This document shows positions 8,949 to 19,293 of a stretch of DNA of 64,000 bases, in pieces. Made by a program: the position numbers and the translations under genes. The notes beneath the pieces were generated by a model. The model had not been told where the DNA came from, did not search any database, and worked only from the letters and a program-made list of their open reading frames with translations. The stretch spans positions 1 to 64,000 of the forward strand of contig NZ_CP021324.1 of assembly GCF_002156965.1 (NCBI RefSeq). The letters are read 5' to 3'. Origin of the DNA: Candidatus Nitrosomarinus catalina. Lineage in GTDB: Archaea > Thermoproteota > Nitrososphaeria > Nitrososphaerales > Nitrosopumilaceae. Position 1 is the first letter of the stretch; every line of letters begins with the position of its first letter.

Positions 8949-11093
8949 ATGATGAATAAAATAATTTTAAAAATAAATGAAATTCCACAACAACATGTTG
9001 GTAAAGGTCGAGCAATTATTGATCCAAAAATAATTGAAGAACAAAATTGGAATGTTGGTCAAATATTGGAATTAACTTACAATAAAAAAACATATGTCAA
9101 ACTTTGGCCAGCATCACCAGAAGAATATGGTGCAAGTTTAATCAAAATTGATGGTATTACTAGACAAAATATTGGTGCAGGATTAGATGACAAAATATCT
9201 ATTAAATCTGTTGAAGCTGCAAATGCAGAACAAATTACCTTATCTCCAACAGAAAAAATTGCAACAGATGGATTACAAGAATACATGACATACAATTATC
9301 TTAATCATGTATTTTCTAATGGAGATACAATATCTCTTAATACACAAATGGGAAGTAAAATTCAATTTGTTATAACAAACACAAAACCATCAAAACCAGT
9401 GATTGTTACTGAAAATACTACATTCAAACTTGGTTCATTAACTAAAGCTGTTGATTCTTCTGTACCAAGAATCACATATGATGAATTGGGAGGTCTAAAA
9501 AATGAAGTTCAAAAAATTCGTGAAATGGTAGAATTACCAATGCGTCATCCTGAATTATTTGATAAAATAGGCGTAGAAGCACCAAAAGGCGTTTTACTTT
9601 ATGGTCCACCAGGAACTGGTAAAACTTTGATTGCAAAAGCAGTAGCTGGAGAAACAAATGCTCATTTTATTTCTCTAAGTGGACCTGAAATTATGGGCAA
9701 ACATTATGGAGAAAGTGAAGAAAAAATTAGAGAAATCTTTACTCAAGCCGAGGAAAATTCTCCTAGTATCATCTTCATTGATGAAATAGACTCAATTGCT
9801 CCAAAAAGAGATGAAGTTTCAGGAGAACTGGAGAAAAGAATAGTATCTCAATTATTGACGTTAATGGATGGTATGAAATCTAGAGGTAGAGTTGTAGTGA
9901 TAGCAGCTACTAACAGACCTGATTCTATTGATCCAGCATTAAGACGACCAGGAAGATTTGATAGAGAAATTGAAATTGGAATTCCTGATGATGATGGTAG
10001 ACTGGATATTCTTTCAATTCATACACGTGGAATGCCAATTAACGAAAAAGTCAATCTGAAACAAATCGCAAAAACCACTCATGGATTTGTTGGGGCTGAT
10101 TTAGAAATTTTATCAAAGGAAGCAGCAATGAGATCATTGCGTAGAATTCTTCCAGAGATTGATCTTGAAGAAGAGAAAATTTCATCAGAAATTCTTCAAA
10201 AAATTGAAATTAGTAACGATGATTTTCGAGAAGCATTAAAAGAAGTTAGACCAAGTGCACTAAGAGAAGTTCAGGTTCAAATTCCTGATGTAAATTGGGA
10301 TGATGTTGGAGGTCTTGATGAATTAAAAGATGAATTACGTGAAGCTGTTGAATGGCCTGTTAAACATAAAGAAGCATATGACTATGTTGATGTAGAAGCT
10401 CCAAAAGGCGTTTTATTACATGGTCCACCAGGAACTGGTAAAACTTTGATTGCAAAAGCACTTGCAAAAATGACTGAATCTAATTTCATTAGTATCAAAG
10501 GACCTGAATTATTATCAAAGTGGGTAGGTGAGTCTGAAAAAGGAGTTAGAGAAATTTTTAGAAAAGCACGACAGGCAGCACCATGTATAATATTTTTAGA
10601 CGAAGTTGATGCACTCGTACCAAGAAGAGGTAGTGGAAGTTCTAATTCACATGTAACAGAAAACATCGTTTCACAAATTCTTACTGAAATAGATGGATTA
10701 GAAGAATTACATAATGTGTTGATTATTGGAGCAACAAATCGATTGGATATTGTTGATGAAGCACTTTTACGACCTGGAAGGTTTGACAGAATAATTGAAG
10801 TAGGAAATCCCGATTCTAAAGGAAGAATGCATATTTTTAAAATTCATACCAAAAAGAAACCACTTGAAAATAATGTGGATATCAAAAAATTAGTAGAAAT
10901 AACAAATGGATTTAGTGGTGCAGAAATAGCTGCAATTACCAATAGAGCGGCTTTAGTTGCATTGAAAAGATATGTTGGTGGTAAATCTCAAAATATCAAG
11001 GAAATTAAAATTACGCAACAGGATTTGATCGATGCTGTTGATAAGATAAGACCTCAAAAAAAGGAAGCACCTATACCTCAAGCCATAAAATAG
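8949..11093 (+). CDS. cdc48: CDC48/VCP-like AAA+ ATPase
   Basis: This 714-residue protein is an archaeal CDC48 (VAT) unfoldase. The N-terminal 180 residues form the double-psi barrel substrate-adaptor domain. Two AAA modules follow, each with the Walker A motif GPPGTGKT (about residues 219-226 and 492-499), Walker B motifs FIDEID and FLDEVD, and the [10 protein letters not shown] / [10 protein letters not shown] second region of homology. It hydrolyses ATP to thread ubiquitin-like-modified or aggregated proteins, probably toward the proteasome. It lies just downstream of hsp20. Two in-frame ATGs are adjacent at the start and cannot be separated. Confidence 0.95.
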   Translation: MMNKIILKINEIPQQHVGKGRAIIDPKIIEEQNWNVGQILELTYNKKTYVKLWPASPEEYGASLIKIDGITRQNIGAGLDDKISIKSVEAANAEQITLSPTEKIATDGLQEYMTYNYLNHVFSNGDTISLNTQMGSKIQFVITNTKPSKPVIVTENTTFKLGSLTKAVDSSVPRITYDELGGLKNEVQKIREMVELPMRHPELFDKIGVEAPKGVLLYGPPGTGKTLIAKAVAGETNAHFISLSGPEIMGKHYGESEEKIREIFTQAEENSPSIIFIDEIDSIAPKRDEVSGELEKRIVSQLLTLMDGMKSRGRVVVIAATNRPDSIDPALRRPGRFDREIEIGIPDDDGRLDILSIHTRGMPINEKVNLKQIAKTTHGFVGADLEILSKEAAMRSLRRILPEIDLEEEKISSEILQKIEISNDDFREALKEVRPSALREVQVQIPDVNWDDVGGLDELKDELREAVEWPVKHKEAYDYVDVEAPKGVLLHGPPGTGKTLIAKALAKMTESNFISIKGPELLSKWVGESEKGVREIFRKARQAAPCIIFLDEVDALVPRRGSGSSNSHVTENIVSQILTEIDGLEELHNVLIIGATNRLDIVDEALLRPGRFDRIIEVGNPDSKGRMHIFKIHTKKKPLENNVDIKKLVEITNGFSGAEIAAITNRAALVALKRYVGGKSQNIKEIKITQQDLIDAVDKIRPQKKEAPIPQAIK

Positions 11094-11122
11094 TCTAAAT
11101 ACTGAGGATAATGTGTTAAAAT

Positions 11123-11341
11123 ATGAAACTTTTACTAGATTTTGAACCTTGTAAAGAATGCAAAGAAATGATGACTGAATTAAGCAGTCCTGAAATGATT
11201 TTTGCTGATGAAAAAATAAGAATAGATCAATCTGCTAAATTTCTTAGACATTTGACGTATAATCATAATGAGGTTCTGCAAGCTGTAATGGAAGATCTTC
11301 CAAAACAGAAAAAGGATCAAGAACCTGATTTTTATCAATAA
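11123..11341 (+). CDS. Small hypothetical protein with CxxC
   Basis: This 72-residue acidic soluble protein begins MKLLLDFEPCKECKEMM. The CKEC pair could bind a metal, but there is no second pair, so a full zinc ribbon is not supported. The rest is helical and charged. It begins 29 bases after the CDC48 stop codon on the same strand and could be the last gene of that transcript. Its stop codon is immediately adjacent to the convergent ureD stop. I recognise no family. Confidence 0.6.
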   Translation: MKLLLDFEPCKECKEMMTELSSPEMIFADEKIRIDQSAKFLRHLTYNHNEVLQAVMEDLPKQKKDQEPDFYQ

Positions 11342-12256
11342 TTAATTTTTTCTTATTTTAGTAAAATCTGCACCAAGAATTTCTTTTCTAGTAATTTTTA
11401 CAATTTCATAAATTTTTTCGTAAATCTCTTCTGTACTATTGCTCAAAATTTTTACAATTATTCCAGATTCATTAGGTAAAATTGATGTTCCTGATGTAAT
11501 AAATTCTATTTTTTCATTAATCATTTTTTCAAGTTTTTCTAACTTTCCTTTTTTTGTTAAAATATACACTGTTCCAACAATATCATAATTTCCTAAAATT
11601 CCTTTAATTTTCATATTGTTTTCTTTTGGTTCTATTTTCATATTTTCTAAACACCGAAATTTACTATTTTGATTTTTACAATATGTTCGTAGATAACAAA
11701 TATCATAATCAAAATTTTCTTTCATTGCTACTCTTCCAGGTGTTAAAACTTCTGAATAAATCAGAGTTGCATTATCATGAATATTCAAATTAACTTTTTG
11801 ATAATATCTAGAATTTTGATATGGAATTATTTGATCCGGAATATACTCCAAATAGCAATTTTCATCTAATGTAATATTCACCATTTGTGATGCAGAATTT
11901 GAATTCATACTATAGATTCTGGTTGCTCCTTGAGTGGTAATGTGACATGTTGAATTATTTTTTAATATGATATCTGTCTTGTATCTATCTCCTTGCAAAA
12001 TTCCTCCTGATGGTGAAATAATATACAAATATGCCATGCCTGGAAGTGAATTTTCAGGATATACGGCTCTTTGAATTTGTAAAGGAACTTGAGAAAACTG
12101 TTTTGTAATGACAGTTTTGTTCTGTTCATTTTCTTTTAATTCAATATCTAAAATTCCAACTTTACCTGATTTACCAACTTCTAATTGCTCAATTTTTGAA
12201 TTATATTTTTTTACTTCAATTGGGGTTTCATCTGAAATTAATTTTATGTCACTCAA
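11342..12256 (-). CDS. ureD: Urease accessory protein UreD/UreH
   Basis: This 304-residue protein is the UreD (UreH) scaffold that binds apo-urease and, with UreF and UreG, delivers nickel to the active site. The stretch (SQVPLQIQRAVYPENSLPGMAYLYIISPSGGILQGDRYKTDI) and the later ATRIYSMN and LEYIPDQIIPYQNSRYYQ segments match the family's conserved core. It is the last gene of the minus-strand accessory cluster ureE-ureF-ureG-ureD, four bases after ureG, which suggests tight co-transcription. Confidence 0.92.
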   Translation of the reverse strand: MSDIKLISDETPIEVKKYNSKIEQLEVGKSGKVGILDIELKENEQNKTVITKQFSQVPLQIQRAVYPENSLPGMAYLYIISPSGGILQGDRYKTDIILKNNSTCHITTQGATRIYSMNSNSASQMVNITLDENCYLEYIPDQIIPYQNSRYYQKVNLNIHDNATLIYSEVLTPGRVAMKENFDYDICYLRTYCKNQNSKFRCLENMKIEPKENNMKIKGILGNYDIVGTVYILTKKGKLEKLEKMINEKIEFITSGTSILPNESGIIVKILSNSTEEIYEKIYEIVKITRKEILGADFTKIRKN

Positions 12257-12259
12257 TTT

Positions 12260-12916
12260 TTACACTTTTTTTAAATTATTTGATTTAGGTAGAGAATCTA
12301 ATAGTAAATCATGAATAATATGTTCTGCAATTTTTTTAATACCTTGGTCTGTTTTACAATTAATAAATTCAAATGGTTTTTCTTTTCGAATTTTTTCAGC
12401 ATCTGTTTTCATAATTTCTAAATTTGCGCCAACCAACTCTGCAAGATCTATTTTATTAATCACCAAAAGATCACAATTAGTAATTCCTAATCCGCCTTTC
12501 CTTGGATATTTATCGCCTCCTGCAACATCAATTATGTAAATAAAATAATCTGCTAGTATTGGACTAAATGTTGTTGTGATGTTGTCTCCCCCACTTTCAA
12601 TTATAATTAAATCTAATTCAGGATGATTATCTTCCATTTCTTCAATTATTGCTAAATTCATCGAAGGATCTTCTCTAACTGCAGTATGAGGGCATCCTCC
12701 TGTTGCAAGACCAATTACCATATTTTCTGGTAATAATCCTCTTTTTGTAGATAGATTGTTTCTAATTCTATCCGCATCTTCTTTTGAAATTACATCATTT
12801 GAAATTATACTGATACTATAACCAATTTCAGCTAACATAGGCACAAGACGTTCAATCAACATACTTTTTCCAGAACCAACTGGTCCTCCTATGCCTATTC
12901 TTGGTATGTGGGTCAT
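12260..12916 (-). CDS. ureG: Urease accessory GTPase UreG
   Basis: This 218-residue SIMIBI-class GTPase powers nickel insertion into urease. The P-loop GGPVGSGKS is at residues 10-18, the nickel-binding CPH motif lies in ATGGCPHTAVREDPS (about residues 72-86), and the G4 motif NKID is near residue 157. All residues expected for activity are present. It sits between ureF and ureD on the minus strand. Unlike some bacterial UreG proteins it has no histidine-rich N-terminal extension. Confidence 0.95.
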   Translation of the reverse strand: MTHIPRIGIGGPVGSGKSMLIERLVPMLAEIGYSISIISNDVISKEDADRIRNNLSTKRGLLPENMVIGLATGGCPHTAVREDPSMNLAIIEEMEDNHPELDLIIIESGGDNITTTFSPILADYFIYIIDVAGGDKYPRKGGLGITNCDLLVINKIDLAELVGANLEIMKTDAEKIRKEKPFEFINCKTDQGIKKIAEHIIHDLLLDSLPKSNNLKKV

Positions 12917-12933
12917 AAAACAAAAATTAATTT

Positions 12934-13647
12934 TTATGTAATAAACATTTTAGAATCCATTTTTTCATGTGACATTTGGATTATATCAAATTGTGGAGCA
13001 AATTGCCACATGTCAAAAATTGATTTATTAGAATTATTTTTTAATGTTTGAATAATTATTGGTTTAATTTCGTGAAGAATTTTTTGACCTTCTAAATGTT
13101 GAATTAATCCCAATCTTAAAGCTGCTCCTATAATGCTAACAGTAAAACCATATAATAGCATTGTAAGGCTTTTTTCTTTTCTAATTTTTAATGCGTTACA
13201 ACATATTGCAAATGATACTGGAAATGTTCCATGTATTTTTTTATTTTTAATTGCTTTTTGAAAATTATTTAATATTTGATCATCCTTTACAAATTCACTA
13301 ACACATTTGACTAATTGAATTCCTGAATTTACAGATGCTTTTCTAATTTCTCTAATTGGTTTCATTATAAATGCAATTTCATCTACTTGAATTATTTTTT
13401 GGAAATCATTATTTTCAGCATTAGTATATGCATTTGAAAGTGCAACACAATCTGATGGACCTATTTGTTGTTCAATATTCACTTTAATCATATTTTTAAT
13501 ATCGTCTATTCCTTTGATTTCATTATTAGAAAAAAGAAATTCTAATCCATTTGATGTTGCATAAAGTCCTGTAGGAAAAAATGAATCTGAAAGCTGCATC
13601 ACTGCAAGTTCTTCATTAATTTCATCAATGTTCATGTACATCAGCAC
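12934..13647 (-). CDS. ureF: Urease accessory protein UreF
   Basis: This 237-residue all-helical protein is UreF, which couples UreG to the UreD-urease complex. The LQLSDSFFPTG segment near the N-terminus (residues about 17-28) is the family signature. The GTG start used here overlaps the ureE 3' end by 23 bases; in-frame ATG codons at 13641 and 13635 are equally possible starts and still overlap ureE. No ribosome binding site decides between them. The overlap argues for translational coupling with ureE. Confidence 0.9.
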   Translation of the reverse strand: MLMYMNIDEINEELAVMQLSDSFFPTGLYATSNGLEFLFSNNEIKGIDDIKNMIKVNIEQQIGPSDCVALSNAYTNAENNDFQKIIQVDEIAFIMKPIREIRKASVNSGIQLVKCVSEFVKDDQILNNFQKAIKNKKIHGTFPVSFAICCNALKIRKEKSLTMLLYGFTVSIIGAALRLGLIQHLEGQKILHEIKPIIIQTLKNNSNKSIFDMWQFAPQFDIIQMSHEKMDSKMFIT

Positions 13648-14098
13648 TAGTATGTGGTAAAAAGATCTCTTCTTGAATTTCTAATTCAATCGAATCAATA
13701 ATTTCTTTGAAAAGCCTTTGAAATATTTCTAATTCTGAATCTTCTTGAATTGGAAATAATATCATTTTATCCTTTATTGCAATTGGTCTGTGCCTATTTC
13801 CAATAATATGCCCCAATAATATGCCTATTTTCTCATTATTTTGCTTTAATTTTACTGAAATTACTTTTTCTGTTATTTGTTCAACAATAATTTTTACCTC
13901 CTCATTTCCGATAATATCTCCATGTTTGAGTTTTGTATTTGAATCAAGATTTATTCCAACATCAGTACCTAAATTTGTCTTTTTTCTCAAAATTCTTTTT
14001 TCTAAATCCACTCTTGAAATTTTTAATTTTTCTAAATTATTATTTTCAGAATTATTTTCTTTGAAAATATTTCCTAAAATTGAATTAATATTTATCAT
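13625..14098 (-). CDS. ureE: Urease nickel metallochaperone UreE
   Basis: This 157-residue protein is UreE, which carries nickel to the UreG-UreF-UreD complex. The central section (IGNEEVKIIVEQITEKVISVK...LGHIIGNRHRPIAI) contains the GNRH/P core motif of the metal-binding domain. The C-terminus carries a short histidine-containing tail (HTSADVHEH) rather than the long His-rich tail of some bacteria. It is the first gene of the accessory cluster and is divergent from ureA, sharing an 85-base promoter region with it. Confidence 0.88.
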   Translation of the reverse strand: MININSILGNIFKENNSENNNLEKLKISRVDLEKRILRKKTNLGTDVGINLDSNTKLKHGDIIGNEEVKIIVEQITEKVISVKLKQNNEKIGILLGHIIGNRHRPIAIKDKMILFPIQEDSELEIFQRLFKEIIDSIELEIQEEIFLPHTSADVHEH

Positions 14099-14151
14099 GA
14101 CTATCTTCTAATCTTGATAAAGTTATAGTTTTTTAATTTATGTTTGAATTA

Positions 14152-14183
14152 TTATATACATTAAGTAAATACTATAATTATTG
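14152..14183 (+). promoter_or_regulatory. ureA promoter (TATA box, probably leaderless)
   Basis: A TATATA element at 14152-14158 lies about 26 bases before the ureA start codon at 14184. In archaea, transcription starts 22-28 bases after the TATA box, so the ureABC message is probably leaderless or nearly so. No ribosome binding site is visible before ureA, which agrees. Confidence 0.5.
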
Positions 14184-14489
14184 ATGCTCACGCCTAGAGA
14201 AATTGAAAAATTAAATATTTTTGTTGCAGCTGAATTAGCACGTAAAAGACAAGGAAGAGGTTTAAAATTAAATCACCCAGAAGCTGTAGCTATTCTTGCT
14301 GATCATATTTTAGAAGGTGCTAGAGATGGAAGATCAGTTCCTGAATTAATGAGTTCGGGAAAACAAGTACTAAAAAAAGATCAAGTATTACCTGGAGTTT
14401 CAGAATTAATTCATTCTATACAAGTTGAAGCAACTTTTGATGATGGTACAAAATTAGTAACTGTTCATGATCCTATAGGTGAGAATTAA
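14184..14489 (+). CDS. ureA: Urease gamma subunit UreA
   Basis: This is the small gamma subunit of urease, about 100 residues, beginning [36 protein letters not shown], the standard UreA opening. An upstream TTG at 14181 is in frame, but the ATG at 14184 gives the family start. It heads ureABC, with ureB starting one base after its stop. Gamma and beta subunits are separate as in most bacteria, not fused as in Helicobacter. Confidence 0.95.
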   Translation: MLTPREIEKLNIFVAAELARKRQGRGLKLNHPEAVAILADHILEGARDGRSVPELMSSGKQVLKKDQVLPGVSELIHSIQVEATFDDGTKLVTVHDPIGEN

Positions 14490-14490
14490 A

Positions 14491-14859
14491 ATGATTCCTG
14501 GTGAATTTTTTTTATCTGAAGATCCTATTATTGCTAATGTAGGAAAATCAGTAATAATATTAGATGTTAAAAATACTGGTGATAGACCAATTCAAGTTGG
14601 ATCTCATGCACATTTTTTTGAAATTAATAAGGCATTAGAATTTTCAAGAAAAAAATCCTATGGATTTCATTTGAATATTCCTGCAGGAACTTCCATAAGA
14701 TTTGAGCCTGGAGATAGTAAAAAAATTGAATTAACAGAATTTTCTGGGAAAAAAATTGTTTATGGATTTAGTGGATTAGTAAATGGTTCACTATCTGAAA
14801 AACAAAATGAAGCATTCTCAAAAGCAAAAGAACAAGGATTTCGAGGTATGGAATTATGA
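14491..14859 (+). CDS. ureB: Urease beta subunit UreB
   Basis: This is the beta subunit of urease, about 122 residues. It begins [13 protein letters not shown] and contains the family stretch ([22 protein letters not shown]). I chose the ATG at 14491 because it gives the canonical UreB start and follows the ureA stop by one base; an upstream GTG at 14479 would overlap ureA. The 3' end overlaps the ureC start by four bases (ATGA), typical of translational coupling. Confidence 0.95.
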   Translation: MIPGEFFLSEDPIIANVGKSVIILDVKNTGDRPIQVGSHAHFFEINKALEFSRKKSYGFHLNIPAGTSIRFEPGDSKKIELTEFSGKKIVYGFSGLVNGSLSEKQNEAFSKAKEQGFRGMEL

Positions 14860-16568
14860 CTCTAAATATTTCTAGAAAAAATTATGCTGATCTGTTTGGT
14901 CCTACAACTGGTGATAGAATTCGTCTTGCTGATACTGATTTAATTATTGAAATTGAAAAGGATTTGATCAAATATGGTGATGAATCAGTTTTTGGTGGTG
15001 GAAAAAGTATTCGAGATGGAATGGGACAAGCTAGCGGGGTATCCAGAGATGAATCACTTGATCTTGTCATTACTAATGCAATAATTTTAGATCCTGTTTT
15101 AGGAATTATCAAAGCTGACATTGGTGTAAAGGATGGAAGAATTGTAGGTGTTGGAAATGCTGGTAATCCAAATATTGCTGATGATGTGGATATGATAATT
15201 TCATCTAACACTGAAATTATTGCTGGTGAAAATACAATTTGTACTCCTGGTACCATTGATTCACACATTCATTTTATTTCTCCACAACAAGCCACACATG
15301 CAATTTGTAATGGAACTACAACAATGATTGGTGGTGGAACAGGTCCAGCTGATGGAACAAATGCCACAACATGCACGCCTGGAAAATGGAATATTCACAG
15401 AATGATAGAATCTGTAGATAATTTTCCAATGAATTTTGGTTTTCTTGCAAAAGGAAATGATTCACTTGAATCTGCATTATTTGATCAAATTGAATCCGGA
15501 GCTTGTGGATTAAAATTACATGAGGATTGGGGAACAACTCCAGCTACAATAAATTCTGCACTAAATGTTGCTGATAAAACTGATACACAAGTTGCTATAC
15601 ATACTGATACACTAAATGAATGTGGATTTGTTGATGATACAATCGCAGCAATCGCAGGTAGAACAATTCATACTTATCATACAGAAGGTGCGGGAGGAGG
15701 ACATGCTCCAGATATTTTAAAAATTGCTAGTGAAACTAACATTTTACCATCATCAACAAATCCAACACGACCATTTACTGTAAACACTCTATCAGAACAT
15801 CTTGATATGATGATGGTTTGTCACCATCTTAATTCATCCGTACCTGAAGATATTTCCTTTGCTGAATCTAGAATACGAGGTGAAACAATTGCTGCAGAAG
15901 ATGTGCTACATGATATTGGTGTTCTCAGTATGATGTCTTCTGATAGTCAGGCAATGGGAAGAGTTGGAGAAGTAACTACAAGAAATTGGCAAACTGCAGA
16001 TAAAATGAAAAAAATGACTGGAAGTTTGCCCGAAGACAATTCTCAAAATGATAATTTTAGAGTTAAACGCTACCTTGCAAAAATTACAATTAATCCAGCA
16101 ATTACGCATGGAATTTCAGATCATGTTGGTAGTTTGCAGTCTGGAAGATTAGCTGATATTGTAATTTGGTCTCCACAATTTTTTGGTGTAAAACCTAAAA
16201 TGATTATCAAGGGTGGATTCATTGCTTATTCTTTAATGGGTGATCCAAATGCATCAATACCAACTACTGAACCAATTTTATATCGACCTATGTTTGGATC
16301 ATTTGGTAAAGCAGTTCAATCAACATCTGTAATTTTTACATCTAAATTAGCATTAGATAATGGTATGCAAGAAAAAATTAATTGTGATAAAAAATTGGTT
16401 GCAGTAAAAAATTGTCGTTGTATTGGGAAAAAAGAAATGTTGTATAATGATGCAACACCTGAGATAGATGTGAATCCTGAAACATATGAAGTAAAAGTGA
16501 ATGGAAAAATTACTACAACTGATCCTGCAACAAAATTATCTTTAGGTAGACTGTATCATTTATTCTAA
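14856..16568 (+). CDS. ureC: Urease alpha (catalytic) subunit UreC
   Basis: This 570-residue subunit hydrolyses urea to ammonia and carbamate with a dinickel centre. The first nickel ligands HIH follow GTIDSH near residue 137. The lysine that becomes carbamylated is in GLKLHEDWG (about residue 221). The substrate-gating segment MVCHHL...ESRIR (about residues 322-343) and the aspartate ligand in [11 protein letters not shown] (near residue 364) are also present. All catalytic residues appear intact, so the enzyme should be active. In an ammonia oxidiser this supplies ammonia for energy and CO2 for fixation. The stop codon lies inside the first copy of a 57-bp tandem repeat. Confidence 0.97.
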   Translation: MTLNISRKNYADLFGPTTGDRIRLADTDLIIEIEKDLIKYGDESVFGGGKSIRDGMGQASGVSRDESLDLVITNAIILDPVLGIIKADIGVKDGRIVGVGNAGNPNIADDVDMIISSNTEIIAGENTICTPGTIDSHIHFISPQQATHAICNGTTTMIGGGTGPADGTNATTCTPGKWNIHRMIESVDNFPMNFGFLAKGNDSLESALFDQIESGACGLKLHEDWGTTPATINSALNVADKTDTQVAIHTDTLNECGFVDDTIAAIAGRTIHTYHTEGAGGGHAPDILKIASETNILPSSTNPTRPFTVNTLSEHLDMMMVCHHLNSSVPEDISFAESRIRGETIAAEDVLHDIGVLSMMSSDSQAMGRVGEVTTRNWQTADKMKKMTGSLPEDNSQNDNFRVKRYLAKITINPAITHGISDHVGSLQSGRLADIVIWSPQFFGVKPKMIIKGGFIAYSLMGDPNASIPTTEPILYRPMFGSFGKAVQSTSVIFTSKLALDNGMQEKINCDKKLVAVKNCRCIGKKEMLYNDATPEIDVNPETYEVKVNGKITTTDPATKLSLGRLYHLF

Positions 16569-16677
16569 TTATTTCCAAAAAATTATTTTTCACGAGACAA
16601 GGCGTTTCAATTATTTAAATTCTAATTATTTCCAAAAAATTATTTTTCACGAGACAAGGCGTTTCAATTATTTAAAT
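16564..16677. repeat. Perfect 57-bp tandem duplication between ureC and the urea symporter
   Basis: Two identical 57-base units lie head to tail at 16564-16620 and 16621-16677. Each contains the end of ureC including its stop codon, a T-rich near-palindrome that could terminate transcription, the GC-richer stretch CACGAGACAAGGCGTTTC and a TATA-like TTATTTAAAT at its 3' end. Four bases of a third unit follow. The duplication therefore doubles both a possible ureC terminator and a possible promoter element of the downstream transporter. The absence of any mismatch suggests it is recent. Confidence 0.95.
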
Positions 16678-16746
16678 TCTATTTTAATTGCTGAATTCAA
16701 AGAAATTTATAATTCCTTAAGTAGTTGATTACCACTATTTCCGCTA

Positions 16747-18738
16747 GTGTCCATCCCTAGATCCATCTACGCGTTTTCGATCTTAGCTTTGATTGCTGTC
16801 ATTACTGTGTCTAGTATTCCTCAATCCGTATACGCAGCAGGTGCAATCTCTGAAGGTTTTGCTGTTGGAGAAGCCTTGCCAGAATGGATCGGTTGGGCCA
16901 TTGTTGTTGGTTTAGGAATGGTTTTTGCTGTAATTATTACAGTAGAGGTAAAAATTGAAGAAAAATACCTAGGTGTCAGTCAAACATCTGAAATGTTTAA
17001 CACAGCAGGAAGAACAATCAAAACAGGTCTTACTGCAGCAGCAATTGTTTCAGCATGGACGTGGGCTGCAACATTACTTCAATCATCAACTGTGGCATAT
17101 CAATATGGTATCAGTGGTCCATTTTGGTACGCAGCAGGTGCATCCATTCAGGTTTTATTATTTGGAATTTTAGCTATTGAACTAAAACGAAAAGCACCAA
17201 ATGCACACACGTTCTTAGAAATTATTCGCGCAAGATATGGTAATGGTTCTCACAAAATATTCTTAGTTTTTGCATTAATGACAAACATGATTGTAACTGC
17301 AATGCTTCTTCTTGGAGGTTCTGCAGTTGTAAATGGTTTAACCGGCATGGATATTTCATTGGCTGCATTCTTAATTCCAATAGGTGTTATGATTTACACT
17401 TTAGTTGGTGGATTAAAAGCAACTTTTGTTGCAGATTACATGCACACTATCATTATTTTTGTAGTCATCTTAACCTTCGTTGCAGCTGTCTATGTCAATA
17501 CTGACATTACTGGTGGTATAGAAGGAATGTATGAAAAATTAGTACAAGCAGCTGAAATAAGACCGGTTGAGGGTAATGCCGCAGGTGCTTTCTTGACAAT
17601 GGCATCAGCTGGTGGTTTGATGTTTGGTATCATTAACATAGTTGGAAACTTTGGAACTGTCTTTGTAGATCAGGCGTATTGGCAACGTGCAATTGCAGCT
17701 CAACCAGGATCAACTGTGAAAGGTTTCTTACTTGGTGGACTATGTTGGTTTGCCATTCCATTTACACTTGCAACAACGATGGGTCTGACGGCGGTAGCGC
17801 TTGATGTGGATATTACTATGCAACAAGCTCAAATGGGCTTAGTAGTTCCAGCTGCAGCAACTGCTCTAATGGGTGAAATTGGAGCAATTATGGTATTAAC
17901 AATGTTATTCATGGCAGTAACTTCTGCAGGATCTGCGGAATTAATTGCAGTATCCTCTCTGGTTACATATGATCTGTATAGAACTTACAAGAATCCAAAA
18001 GCATCAGGTAAGCAGCTTGTTAAAGTATCTAGGGCGACGATTGTTGCGTTCGGGCTTGGTATGGGTGGTCTAGCTGTAGTACTACTTAGTATGGGTCTAA
18101 GTCTTGGATTCGTGTATTTAGCAATGGGTATCTTGATTGGTTCAGCAGTAATTCCAATTGCATTGACGATACTGTGGTCCAAAACTAACAAAGTTGCTGC
18201 GACAGCGGGAGCAGTTATTGGATTATTCTGTTCAACAACTGTATGGGTAATAACAGCATCTGGTGCAGGTGGTTTTGTCGAATCAGGTGGTGTTATTGAC
18301 TTAGCTAGTCTAGGTAACAATTACGCTATGCTATTCGCAAACATCACAGCAATCCTATCAGGTGGTATAATTGCAATAATTGGAAGTCTTGCAGCAGGTA
18401 AAACATTTGATTGGAATGATCTTAAAACAAAGATTACTCTTGTAGAAGTCTCTGCTGCGGATCAAGCTGCAGCAGCAGAAGATGAAGAGACATTAAAGAG
18501 AGCATTCAAGTTTAGTCTTAAAGGAGGAGGCATCATGACTTTAATCCTTATCATCGCATGGCCATTGCCATTAATTGCATCAGGATATGTATTTGAAATG
18601 GGCTCTTATGCTGTATGGGTAGGAATCTCAATAGTATGGGTAGGAATTGCATCTGCAATAATCATCTTCTTACCAATAATTGAGGCAAGAAAGGGAATAG
18701 CAAAAGTCTTTAGTGGAAATAGCACAAAAGGAGCATAA
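16747..18738 (+). CDS. dur3: Urea:cation symporter, SSS family (Dur3-like)
   Basis: This 663-residue sodium:solute symporter has a GTG start, a signal-peptide-like N-terminus ending SVYAA and about 14-15 membrane spans. The segment SEMFNTAGRTIKTGLTAAAIVSAW followed by TWAATLLQSSTVAYQYG is characteristic of Dur3-type urea transporters. It lies directly after ureABC on the same strand, which supports urea as substrate. A TATA-like AATTTATAA at about 16704-16712 lies some 35-40 bases before the start, in addition to those in the repeat. GC content is visibly higher and codon use differs from neighbouring genes, as expected for a highly expressed gene. Confidence 0.93.
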   Translation: MSIPRSIYAFSILALIAVITVSSIPQSVYAAGAISEGFAVGEALPEWIGWAIVVGLGMVFAVIITVEVKIEEKYLGVSQTSEMFNTAGRTIKTGLTAAAIVSAWTWAATLLQSSTVAYQYGISGPFWYAAGASIQVLLFGILAIELKRKAPNAHTFLEIIRARYGNGSHKIFLVFALMTNMIVTAMLLLGGSAVVNGLTGMDISLAAFLIPIGVMIYTLVGGLKATFVADYMHTIIIFVVILTFVAAVYVNTDITGGIEGMYEKLVQAAEIRPVEGNAAGAFLTMASAGGLMFGIINIVGNFGTVFVDQAYWQRAIAAQPGSTVKGFLLGGLCWFAIPFTLATTMGLTAVALDVDITMQQAQMGLVVPAAATALMGEIGAIMVLTMLFMAVTSAGSAELIAVSSLVTYDLYRTYKNPKASGKQLVKVSRATIVAFGLGMGGLAVVLLSMGLSLGFVYLAMGILIGSAVIPIALTILWSKTNKVAATAGAVIGLFCSTTVWVITASGAGGFVESGGVIDLASLGNNYAMLFANITAILSGGIIAIIGSLAAGKTFDWNDLKTKITLVEVSAADQAAAAEDEETLKRAFKFSLKGGGIMTLILIIAWPLPLIASGYVFEMGSYAVWVGISIVWVGIASAIIIFLPIIEARKGIAKVFSGNSTKGA

Positions 18739-18739
18739 T

Positions 18740-19255
18740 ATGACTTCATGCACAGGATGTAACGCATCATTGGGATTTAAAAAATATAATTTTCAAAAAC
18801 AATGGAGAATTCCTGGATATTTTTGTAGAGAGTGTATGAAAAAAATGGGCCAAGACTTTGATGATCATGGTAGGATCACTCTTCCTAAGAGATCATGTGA
18901 TTCATGTCATCAAGATTTCTATTTTTTGACTCAAACATGGCAAAATAAAAAACGACACCGTTGTTGTGATGTTTGTAAAGATATTGTAGATATTGAAGCA
19001 TCTTCAGCCAAATATGATGAAGAACCCTATCTGCCACCAGTTCCTTCTAGAGTTCCAATAATGATGGCTATTTTTGCAGCTTTTGGTGTATTGTTAATGC
19101 TTGCTGGATTGGCATATGTTTTATTAAATTCCGATTTAGGAATTTTACACATTATTGTTGGTAGCTCTATGACTGCTGGTGGATTTATGCTTGCACGAAA
19201 AATGGTTAAAGTTAGAAATGTAATTTTAGGTAAAATTTCAACATCTCAAAAATGA
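18740..19255 (+). CDS. Zinc-finger-like protein with two C-terminal membrane spans
   Basis: This protein of about 171 residues has Cys pairs in its N-terminal 80 residues (CTGC, CREC, CDSC, CDVC), suggesting two treble-clef or ribbon-type zinc sites. Two membrane spans follow at about residues 105-155. I start it at the ATG two bases after the transporter stop; a longer form from 18713 would overlap the symporter. It is probably co-transcribed with the urea transporter. I do not recognise a named family, and a role in transporter assembly or regulation is only a guess. Confidence 0.65.
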   Translation: MTSCTGCNASLGFKKYNFQKQWRIPGYFCRECMKKMGQDFDDHGRITLPKRSCDSCHQDFYFLTQTWQNKKRHRCCDVCKDIVDIEASSAKYDEEPYLPPVPSRVPIMMAIFAAFGVLLMLAGLAYVLLNSDLGILHIIVGSSMTAGGFMLARKMVKVRNVILGKISTSQK

Positions 19256-19293
19256 TCTGAATTTTTAAATCCTATAATGTTTTTACTAATACT

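Noticed and set aside
16564..16677. CRISPR-like or insertion-sequence origin of the repeats
   Set aside because: There are only two contiguous copies with no spacers, no cas genes, no transposase and no terminal inverted repeats.
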